A stretch of 64,000 bases of DNA. Source: Clostridium sp. UBA4108. Its GTDB lineage: Bacteria > Bacillota > Clostridia > Clostridiales > Clostridiaceae. This document shows positions 7,592-14,811 of the stretch, piece after piece (positions within the stretch are counted from its first letter, which is position 1; each line of letters begins with the position of its first letter). The notes below the pieces were generated by a model that worked only from the letters and a program-made list of their open reading frames with translations, was not told where the DNA came from and did not search any database. The translations under genes were made by a program, and so were the position numbers. The stretch spans positions 17,190-81,189 of the forward strand of contig DFXM01000011.1 of assembly GCA_002381695.1 (NCBI GenBank). Direction: 5' to 3'.

Positions 7592-8716
7592 CTAAAAACT
7601 CATCAATTCTGGTTTATAATCCTCAGGCAATTCTTCTTCACTTAAGAATTGGAAATTGTCATCATTTAGTATTGGGAAAAATGCTTCATAGGGAATTCTA
7701 TCGAACTCACAGGCATAATCATTAGCTCCAAACCATTTTCCCTCTTTGCTACTTAAATTTAGTCCCCTAGCAAATTTTGTATGGTTTGAGCAATCATGAA
7801 CTGCCAAATCCCACTGCTCTTCATCAGCTATTTTCATGAATTTAAAGGTTAATTCCCTGCTCCAGGTTGGAGATATATAGCCATGTCTTGAAATATACAT
7901 GTTATCCTCAGAGTAGTTGTCTATGTTGTTCTCATTTAAGTGTAATTCTGCACAATTGATAAAATCCAGTTTTGTATCTAAAATAGCTTGCTTTTTCTTA
8001 AAAAATCCTTCAAAGAACTCAGGAGTCATTGGAGTTTCAATACCTACATTTTTAATATATTTTTTCGCAATTCCAATATTCTCAATAACTTTATCTGAAC
8101 AATTAGAAGCACCAAGGTTAAAACGTATCTCATCAAGACCAGCTTCTCCTAGTGCCTTTAAAGTTTCCTCTGTAGCTAAAGTTCCATTGGTGTATAGATG
8201 TTGATGAATTCCTGCATCATTAAATTTCTTTATAACGGTATAGTATTTTTCAATTTCCATGAAGGGCTCTAAATAAACGTAGGAAATGCCTGTAGGTCTC
8301 TGGTGGATGGAAAGAAGTAAATCAATATCCTTCTCATAAAATTTAGTTCCCCCAATTTCCCACATACCTTCTCCAATGGGCGGAATATCGTCTAGTTGTC
8401 CATAATTATAACAGAACTTACACACTAAGTTACATTTGTTGGTTTTTCTAATTGCACTTAATCCAGTTCCTAAAAGACAAGAACGACATCCCTTTGAGAA
8501 TTTATTTTCATTTCCCACAAAAAAAGTTCTATTTTCTAAAGTCTTTAAACCTTTAATTTCTGACATTAATTTATCATTTCTATCATCGATGACTGCCTCA
8601 ATTTGTGCTAAGGTAGCATAAATGATTTCCTCATGTTTTACACTAAGCCCCTCATCCTCAGGTAATTGGGCAAAAAAATCAAACCATATCAAAGCATCAC
8701 TCTTTGAAATTTTCAT
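7592..8716 (-). CDS. radical SAM protein with extra N-terminal cysteine pair
   Basis: A 374-residue radical SAM enzyme. The [4Fe-4S] motif CxxxCxxC is Cys95, Cys99, Cys102 (KCNLVCKFCYNYG). A CxxC pair, Cys77 and Cys80 (GCRSCLLG), precedes it and may bind a metal or help hold the cluster. The barrel is suggested by YVYLEPFMEIE, HLYTNGTLAT and EIRFNLGAS. There is no SPASM-type cysteine cluster at the C-terminus. The N-terminal ~70 residues are helical. Neighbours do not include an obvious precursor peptide or acceptor enzyme, so neither peptide maturation nor glycyl-radical activation is supported. Start ATG has GGAGGATACATT before it. Confidence 0.85.
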   Translation of the reverse strand: MKISKSDALIWFDFFAQLPEDEGLSVKHEEIIYATLAQIEAVIDDRNDKLMSEIKGLKTLENRTFFVGNENKFSKGCRSCLLGTGLSAIRKTNKCNLVCKFCYNYGQLDDIPPIGEGMWEIGGTKFYEKDIDLLLSIHQRPTGISYVYLEPFMEIEKYYTVIKKFNDAGIHQHLYTNGTLATEETLKALGEAGLDEIRFNLGASNCSDKVIENIGIAKKYIKNVGIETPMTPEFFEGFFKKKQAILDTKLDFINCAELHLNENNIDNYSEDNMYISRHGYISPTWSRELTFKFMKIADEEQWDLAVHDCSNHTKFARGLNLSSKEGKWFGANDYACEFDRIPYEAFFPILNDDNFQFLSEEELPEDYKPELMSF

Positions 8717-8768
8717 AATGTATCCTCCTCTTAATTAATCGTTAGTATAAAATTTTTTACACTATTTT

Positions 8769-9317
8769 TTACTTCTCTCTCATCTTTTCTGCGTATTCAC
8801 TCTGCATAATTGACATATGAATGATATCATACCATTTTCCATGACGGAAGATACTTTCTCGTGATCTTCCTTCCTGTTGAAAGCCTAATTTCTCGTATAG
8901 CTTTATAGCTCTACTATTAAAGGAAAAAACTCTTAGCGATATTCTGTGTAAATTCATCTCTAAAAAGCCTAAATCAAGAAGCAATTTCATTGCCTCTGCT
9001 CCATAGCCCTTACCCCATGCCTCTTTATCTCCAATGTCAATAATAAATTCAGCATTACGATTTTTATAATCAATATTGATTAAAGAAGTAATTCCGATTG
9101 GTTTCTTAGATTCTTTCTCGACTATTATATAGCTCTTTGAAGATTGGGATCCTAAAATAACCTGATTGACAAATTCTTCTGTTTCTTCAATCTGATAAAC
9201 ATCTAAAAGCGGAGCAGTGGTCTGCATAACCTCTATATCATTTCTCCATTTATGATAGGTCTCTGTATCTTGTGCTGTCATTTTCCTTAAAATTATTCTC
9301 GTAGATTCAAATAACAT
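8769..9317 (-). CDS. GNAT acetyltransferase of the RimJ/RimL type
   Basis: A 182-residue acetyltransferase. The opening STRIILRKMTAQDTETYHKW, the strand NAEFIIDIGDKEAWGKGYG leading into the acetyl-CoA binding loop (KGYGAEAMKLLLDL), and NSRAIKLYEKLGFQQEG are the standard landmarks of RimJ/RimL-like members, including the LYEKLGF helix. Such enzymes acetylate protein N-termini or small-molecule amines. The gene starts 17 bases after the end of the TetR gene on the same strand, so the two probably form one transcript under the TetR operator. Confidence 0.88.
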   Translation of the reverse strand: MLFESTRIILRKMTAQDTETYHKWRNDIEVMQTTAPLLDVYQIEETEEFVNQVILGSQSSKSYIIVEKESKKPIGITSLINIDYKNRNAEFIIDIGDKEAWGKGYGAEAMKLLLDLGFLEMNLHRISLRVFSFNSRAIKLYEKLGFQQEGRSRESIFRHGKWYDIIHMSIMQSEYAEKMREK

Positions 9318-9334
9318 AAAAACACTCCTTAATA

Positions 9335-9952
9335 TTATATAATCGGGTGAAGTATATTTTCTAATGTAAAAATTAAAACATCAATCTGTTCATCTGCCTT
9401 TGTTATCTCTATCCCTGAATTAAGGGTATCTAGCATTAATCCATCAAAAAACGAAACCATATATAGAGCTATTGATTCGGATGATTTACAAGGATGAAAT
9501 TCCTTTTTTTTAATTCCTTTTTCTATAAAATGCGTGATTGAAGATACCAATCTCTCATATCGCTTTATAACATAGGGATTTCTTGTTTTGTTTGACTCCC
9601 GATACTTTGTTAAAAAGAATTCTGTTTTGCAAAGTAAGAGTACATTATTGTCCGATTCAATATTTTGTTTTTGCAATCTAATCCAATCTATTAATTGTTT
9701 CCAAAAAGAGGATTGCTCCTCTCTTTCAAAATAAATAATATCCTTTTCATCTTCTAGCTTAAGAAGTTCCTCAAATACATGCTCAATATTATTGAAGTAA
9801 GAATACATAGCACCCCTTGAGATCCTTGCTTCAACTATAATATCCTGCATTGTCGCTTGAATATAACCTTTTTTTATAAACACTCTCTTTGCAGCTTCAA
9901 GTATTTCTTGTGTTTTACCCTTTTTATATTGATCATTTACCTTTGGAGACAT
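9335..9952 (-). CDS. TetR-family transcriptional repressor
   Basis: About 205 residues. The N-terminal DNA-binding domain reads TQEILEAAKRVFIKKGYIQA then TMQDIIVEARISRGAMYSYF, the TetR helix-turn-helix. The remaining ~150 residues are helical and should form the ligand-binding and dimer domain. I start at 9952, behind GGGGGAAGGTAAT. A longer frame begins at 10045 but that start lies inside the promoter and operator. The perfect palindrome overlapping the promoter just upstream should be its own operator, so the gene likely represses itself and the acetyltransferase that follows. Confidence 0.9.
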   Translation of the reverse strand: MSPKVNDQYKKGKTQEILEAAKRVFIKKGYIQATMQDIIVEARISRGAMYSYFNNIEHVFEELLKLEDEKDIIYFEREEQSSFWKQLIDWIRLQKQNIESDNNVLLLCKTEFFLTKYRESNKTRNPYVIKRYERLVSSITHFIEKGIKKKEFHPCKSSESIALYMVSFFDGLMLDTLNSGIEITKADEQIDVLIFTLENILHPII

Positions 9953-10012
9953 ATTACCTTCCCCCATAACTTTATAATTATATTTGCCCATTTCATATTC
10001 ATAATTAAAATA

Positions 10013-10060
10013 GACACTGGTGTCGTTTTTAATTATAAACGACACCAGTGTCTATGTCAA
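10013..10060 (-). promoter_or_regulatory. sigma-A promoter overlapped by a double TetR-type operator
   Basis: Minus strand: -35 TTGACA (10060-10055), a 17-base spacer, -10 TATAAT (10037-10032). Over it lies a perfect inverted repeat with 16-base arms (GACACTGGTGTCGTTT) at 10013-10052. Each arm holds the near-palindrome GACACTGGTGTC, so there are two operator copies, one in the spacer and one after the -10. This is a strong autorepression site for the TetR gene. Confidence 0.8.
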
Positions 10061-10080
10061 TACTACTTTAAAATGAGCTT

Positions 10081-10160
10081 TAGGGTTCCGATTTTTGCTG
10101 ATTTTTTCCTTCAAGATCGCAATCTTTTGTGGCAAACTATTACTTTTTATTAGGAACCCT
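10081..10160. repeat. 80-base element with inverted ends
   Basis: AGGGTTCC at one end and GGAACCCT at the other enclose about 63 bases without a gene, between the TetR promoter and the lipoprotein gene end. It could be a miniature element or a large-loop terminator for the lipoprotein gene. Confidence 0.3.
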
Positions 10161-10183
10161 TTATATACATTTGAATTTACGGC

Positions 10184-11272
10184 TTATTTCATCATAAACC
10201 CTTCTGTTGACGGCAGACCATTCCAGACATACCCGTCGGAACGGTAGTATACTCTTCCTACAGAACCGTCTGTTTTTGTATAGTCTATAACAAAAACTTG
10301 TCCTGTTTCTATCAGCATCGGATAATCGTCATGAGGCAGTACATCACCTGTTTTCTTCTTATCCTTGAAATCGTCATAAGCATTTTCCAAGCGCCAAAAT
10401 TCCCGGCATGCGTAATCTTTGAATCCTGTCAAATCTTGTTTTCCGAAATAGGACGCCTTGTAATCTTTTTTGTTCACTGTGATTGTATCCATTCTGAGCG
10501 GTTCAATCTCTTTCGCTAACCAAGCTAAGTCCTCCGAATAAATGGCGTCGCCGTAACGTTTCTTTAGTTGGTTTGCCATACATGGAACAGACTTAGTCAT
10601 ATAGTCCATATCGCCAAAATCCGTATGAGCTCCGCCGTAAATCCCCATAATGTTCTCGCCCTTTAGTTTGTCAAATTCGCGGATAAAGTTCTCCACCATC
10701 TTGTTTTCGCGGTATACATCATCAGAATGTTCGTAATAATACTTGCCTTGCTCAATGGCTTCTTGTGTCAATAAATATTGCTGGGAGCTTTTCAAATTAT
10801 TTTCTTCAAGATACTTCGAAAATCGTGGTCCAGTAGTATCGTACTGGTGACCCACATCCGTACCATGAAAAATAGTTTCGGGGCACTGGCTTTTTATTTT
10901 CTTATAAAATTCCTTAGTATAAGGATTGTTTGATGCTGTACCTTCCCAATCCTTATATATTTCCTCCAGAATATCGTCGCTATCCGACTGCATCCACAAG
11001 TTTAAAAACTCTGCAGAATAGTAGGGAGACTCAATAAATAAATGCCGCATATTCTTGTTATTGTAGTATTCACGCCATAACGAGAATTCTTTTTCCAATA
11101 TTTTTTCAACACCATGCTGTTCTCCATACAGGTAAATCTGCCCCGTTGATTGCTCTGGAAATTGCTCTGAAGGCGTGGCTGCATCAACCGTCGCGGTGCT
11201 GTTTGAACAGGCAACCAATGTTGACAGCATGATTAATGCGACGGCAAACATAAAGAATCTTGTCTTTTTCAT
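10184..11272 (-). CDS. lipoprotein resembling the ChaN/EreA/TIKI-like superfamily
   Basis: A 362-residue secreted lipoprotein. A signal peptide ends in the lipobox STLVAC with Cys22 as the lipidation site. The mature part opens with QIYLYGEQHGVEK and later has HLFIESPYYSAEF, ETIFHGTDVGHQYD and NIMGIYGGAHTDFGD. The pattern of GEQH, a following Glu and a late GGAH is typical of the ChaN/erythromycin-esterase/TIKI-like fold, whose members bind metal or haem or hydrolyse bonds. A C-terminal ~100 residues (Tyr- and Asp-rich, ending RVYYRSDGYVWNGL) are separate and unassigned. The call rests on motif resemblance, so the function is open. Confidence 0.6.
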   Translation of the reverse strand: MKKTRFFMFAVALIMLSTLVACSNSTATVDAATPSEQFPEQSTGQIYLYGEQHGVEKILEKEFSLWREYYNNKNMRHLFIESPYYSAEFLNLWMQSDSDDILEEIYKDWEGTASNNPYTKEFYKKIKSQCPETIFHGTDVGHQYDTTGPRFSKYLEENNLKSSQQYLLTQEAIEQGKYYYEHSDDVYRENKMVENFIREFDKLKGENIMGIYGGAHTDFGDMDYMTKSVPCMANQLKKRYGDAIYSEDLAWLAKEIEPLRMDTITVNKKDYKASYFGKQDLTGFKDYACREFWRLENAYDDFKDKKKTGDVLPHDDYPMLIETGQVFVIDYTKTDGSVGRVYYRSDGYVWNGLPSTEGFMMK

Positions 11273-11617
11273 AGGTTCACCTCATAATATAAATTATTTT
11301 TGTTGACTTAATTTATCTCAAAAATAGCGATATGTTAGCATAAGAATGCTGAGAATCAAATTCACTAATTACTAACTTTTCAAAAATACAAACATTTTTT
11401 TACAAATATAGATAATATTCTATATCCACTATAACATCCAAGTCATCTTCTTACAATAAAATTAGGTGATTTTATCAAATAAAAAGAGCGTCTAGGACAC
11501 GTTAAATTAATGAATCTTCTTTAGATAGTACTTCTTCGCTATGTGCTCCTAAACCAGACATTGCACTATATATGGAATATAAGGAGAAAAGAAAACTGGA
11601 ATTAGAAGATTCTAAGA
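11273..11617. other. intergenic stretch, no supported gene
   Basis: AT-rich upstream region of the lipoprotein gene. A short plus-strand frame from 11570 (MEYKEKRKLELEDSK...) has no ribosome site or clear start and may be a fragment of a lost gene. Nothing else is recognised. Confidence 0.3.
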
Positions 11618-13561
11618 CTAATTATTAAAAATAGACTGCATATTTTTTCTTACTGCTTTTAGCAGTTCTTTTGGCAGTTTTTCCACTTGTTCACCAATAC
11701 TTACTCCGTGTGGTTGTTTGTATCCTTCATTCCATACGAAGTTAAAGATTTTTTCATTTGTTTCGCTATTTTTTCCTATTTCAAAAGCATAGACTTCAAC
11801 ATTTTTAGATAATAATTCTTGTACAGCTTCTTTTGATGATCCTGAAAAACTTGATGCACCATCTGTAACTTCAAAGACTATCTTTATTTGTTTTCCCTTT
11901 CTAAGTTCACTTTCCTGTAGGGACGTAATTCTATTAGATATTTCCCTAAGGCAGCTTGCATCATCTGTTGCTCCATCTGTTGCATTTAGCTTTACGATTG
12001 AGCGAATTATATCGCTTTTCTCTTTTTCTTTCACATTTTTATGGTTAAATTCTTTAACATTATAATACTTACTGCCAAAAAACCAAGTTTCACTTACAAC
12101 TTCTACCTTTTGATTCAATTGCTCTGCATTACTTTTCAAATATCTATTAAAATCATCTATGGATAACAAGGTCACTGCCAAAGCTTTTCTTGCCGCCTCA
12201 ATTTTTGACGGATTCATTGATCCTGAGTTATCTATCACAAAAGAAATCTCTATTCTTTCAGGTAGTATATCTGCCCTAGTCTCTAATAAGTATCTATTGA
12301 AAATCGGAAGATTTTTATAATTTCCCTTTTTTTCAGCTTCTACAAAATCTGGATAAAAATTAGTAAAACTATCCACATCTAGCTTTCCTTTTATTTGACC
12401 ATCTTTTTTTACACTTACTTCTTTTTTTGCGTCTCCTATTAACTTTTTCCAAAATTGACGCATTTGTTCTCTTTCCAATTTCATTTTATTTGAATAAAAT
12501 TCAAACAATTGTTGATCTGATTGACTAATCCCATAGGCCTCTAAATCTGCCTTGCCTTGCATGGCATTTTCTATACTCGTACTTATTTGGTCTTGTTGAT
12601 CCATCATTTCTTCTAAAATCTTTTCCACTTCTTCTTGAGTAGATTCTAGTGAATCGGGTATCTCATCTGTCTTTGACTGTTCAAAAGGATTTTCACTTCC
12701 TTTAACCTGCTCTTCTTTCTGTTCTTTTGATTTATAAAACATCATTTCATCAATTTCTTGTTTCCATAATTGCTGAAAAGTTGGATAGATGAAAGAACCA
12801 ATGAATGGATCTCTCTCTATAATTCCTTGATTATTATTTATCTGTCTAATTAATTCATAATGGATAAAATCAAAAAAAGGCTGATTAAAAATTTTTCTAT
12901 CGAATGGATTTTCAGCACATTCTTCAATTTTAGGCTCTATCTTATATAATTCAATAATAAAAAAGCTATTTGCAAAAGCTCTATGTCTAGGCATTTGAGA
13001 AATTGACTCAATGGTCTTACCTGTTTTTTTCATATATGAAACAATTTTTCTAAAGTTTTCTTCATCCCTATATATAGGACACATCTGCAAAACTCTTAGA
13101 AATGATGTCTGCTTATCCAATAAATGCAGCAAATCAAAAATTTCTTTTCTCACATAATTAGAAATAACTTTAGGCCTATATGCACAGTCATTTTCTAGTC
13201 CTTCTTTTTTTATCCTAGCCACAATATAGCTTGTCATGTGATCAATTTCTTTCTGCCAATGTTTTTTTCTATTCAGATATTTTTTAGTTTGCTTTTTCCA
13301 ATCAGGATATAAGGCTAGCTCATAATAGATATGCCACATAATTTGATTGTCATCTAAATTTCTATCTAGAAAACTTTCCAAGGGTAAGTACAAAGCCCCT
13401 TTGGAAGAGTCTAATAGAAATCTTTGTAGTTTTGAATCAGGAATATACATCAAGCTAGAATCTCCTGTAAATGTGGCTAATGAGCGTTGTTCTTTTTGTA
13501 GAAATTCTTCGCAATGTTTTTTAGATTCTTCAATTAGTGTTTGTTCATCAAAGTCAAACAT
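11618..13561 (-). CDS. VWA-domain protein, third gene of the MoxR operon
   Basis: About 647 residues, starting at 13561 seven bases after AGGAGG. The C-terminal ~210 residues form a von Willebrand A domain with an intact metal-ion site: DxSxS (IDNSGSM, Asp near 444), a Thr in DGATDDASC near 532 and Asp in VTDGASS near 567. The N-terminal two thirds are helical, with an acidic, Gln/Glu-rich linker around 280-340. In MoxR-VWA pairs the VWA protein binds the ATPase ring and links it to a client for remodelling or metal insertion. It begins 14 bases after the propeller gene ends. No membrane segment, so cytosolic. Confidence 0.87.
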   Translation of the reverse strand: MFDFDEQTLIEESKKHCEEFLQKEQRSLATFTGDSSLMYIPDSKLQRFLLDSSKGALYLPLESFLDRNLDDNQIMWHIYYELALYPDWKKQTKKYLNRKKHWQKEIDHMTSYIVARIKKEGLENDCAYRPKVISNYVRKEIFDLLHLLDKQTSFLRVLQMCPIYRDEENFRKIVSYMKKTGKTIESISQMPRHRAFANSFFIIELYKIEPKIEECAENPFDRKIFNQPFFDFIHYELIRQINNNQGIIERDPFIGSFIYPTFQQLWKQEIDEMMFYKSKEQKEEQVKGSENPFEQSKTDEIPDSLESTQEEVEKILEEMMDQQDQISTSIENAMQGKADLEAYGISQSDQQLFEFYSNKMKLEREQMRQFWKKLIGDAKKEVSVKKDGQIKGKLDVDSFTNFYPDFVEAEKKGNYKNLPIFNRYLLETRADILPERIEISFVIDNSGSMNPSKIEAARKALAVTLLSIDDFNRYLKSNAEQLNQKVEVVSETWFFGSKYYNVKEFNHKNVKEKEKSDIIRSIVKLNATDGATDDASCLREISNRITSLQESELRKGKQIKIVFEVTDGASSFSGSSKEAVQELLSKNVEVYAFEIGKNSETNEKIFNFVWNEGYKQPHGVSIGEQVEKLPKELLKAVRKNMQSIFNN

Positions 13562-13575
13562 ACCCATCCCTCCTA

Positions 13576-14811
13576 TTAATACAGTGGCAGATTCCACAAG
13601 TCTTTTGGTGTATCAATCCGATTAATGTGCAGCAGATTTAATTTACCTTCTATATCCATCAGCAGATATTTTGAAACATCTAATTTAAGGACATTAGTAA
13701 AAAATATATCTTTAATGGTTGTATCTTCATTTAGATACCAACTTCCAAAATTTTCTTCAAGCAAGTATATGATTCCATCTTCACTTAAAACTATAGCTGT
13801 GCCACTTTTAGATTGAACATGAAACAAATTACCTTTGAAATCATTCAATTCTATATTTATAACTTTTGAATCTTCATATAAAGGAAATATCTTAAGATGC
13901 CCGTTATTGCCTGCCACTATAAGGGAATTCTTATTACCATTTTCATCCTCTAAACATCTAATTTCCCTTATTTCATCATTTAGAAAATTAATTTTTTCTG
14001 TAATAGTAAGTTGTCTGTTCTCATATTTGATAAAATATAAATTTCCCATCTTTGTTCCAACTACAAAATAATCATCATTTATTTTTTCTAGTGCAGTCCA
14101 ATTTGGAATAGTGCAATACATATCTTTATGAAAAACCAAACGGTATTCATCATTTTCTTTTATTATTTCAAATAAATTTAGCTTTTCATCTCCATTTTCC
14201 ACTACAAATAAACCATCTCTAATTGCTAAACATCTTCCAAATCCATTAAAATCATGATTTGCTTTAACCCTTTTAACTTTAATCTCCCCATTGACATTAG
14301 GCAGCTTATGAAAATTATCGCTTGAAAGTAGATAGCATCCCCCTCTTACTCCCAAAAGTAAAATTTCTTTGTCATTCAATTTATATATAAATGAAATTGT
14401 CTCTTTTATTTCTTTAATAGGAGGACTCCACTCTCCTTCAATTTGATTATAATCAGAAAAATCATCTGCAATGTCTATATAAAAAAATTGAACTTTTCTA
14501 TCTATACTACTTGTAATAAAAAGATTTTTATTAATCCTCAATGTAGTTTGTAAAAAACTTTCAAAACTAAAAGCTCCCAATTGCTTTATCGGATTTATCC
14601 TCATTGAAGTCTTTTGGATATCATTTGCATAAACTCGGTAATAGGGAATTAAATCAGTCAATAACTCTTCTTCTATTTTTAAAAGTTTGTTTAATTGCTC
14701 TTTAAAACCTTCATCTAAAATTCCATTTGATTGGCATTCATTCAGTTTTTCTCTTAGCTCTTTAATTTGACTCTTAAAATCCTTGACCTCTACCGACAAA
14801 TTCATTTTCAT
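13576..14811 (-). CDS. beta-propeller-like protein, middle gene of the MoxR operon
   Basis: A 411-residue protein. Residues ~5-55 are helical and coiled-coil-like (VKDFKSQIKELREKLNE). From ~75 onward come repeated strand pairs with Gly-Asn/Asp turns: FITSSIDRKVQFFYID, FVVGTKMGNLYFIKY, SLIVAGNNGHLKIFPL and AIVLSEDGIIYLLEE. Such repeats are those of a WD40/PQQ-like beta-propeller, a protein-binding platform. I do not recognise a named family. Its ATG overlaps the stop of the ATPase gene by four bases, so translation is coupled. It probably presents clients or senses a partner for the ATPase-VWA machine. Confidence 0.65.
   Translation of the reverse strand: MKMNLSVEVKDFKSQIKELREKLNECQSNGILDEGFKEQLNKLLKIEEELLTDLIPYYRVYANDIQKTSMRINPIKQLGAFSFESFLQTTLRINKNLFITSSIDRKVQFFYIDIADDFSDYNQIEGEWSPPIKEIKETISFIYKLNDKEILLLGVRGGCYLLSSDNFHKLPNVNGEIKVKRVKANHDFNGFGRCLAIRDGLFVVENGDEKLNLFEIIKENDEYRLVFHKDMYCTIPNWTALEKINDDYFVVGTKMGNLYFIKYENRQLTITEKINFLNDEIREIRCLEDENGNKNSLIVAGNNGHLKIFPLYEDSKVINIELNDFKGNLFHVQSKSGTAIVLSEDGIIYLLEENFGSWYLNEDTTIKDIFFTNVLKLDVSKYLLMDIEGKLNLLHINRIDTPKDLWNLPLY

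Noticed and set aside
9953..10045. N-terminal extension of the TetR gene to 10045
   Set aside because: Would place the start inside the -10 and operator; the ATG at 9952 has a strong ribosome site and gives a normal-length protein.
11570..11626. Tiny plus-strand frame MEYKEKRKLELEDSKTNY
   Set aside because: No ribosome site, very short, overlaps the end of the VWA gene; kept only as a possible fragment.
13340..13625. Plus-strand frame opposite the start of the VWA gene
   Set aside because: Shadow of the minus-strand gene; no ribosome site or recognisable domain.
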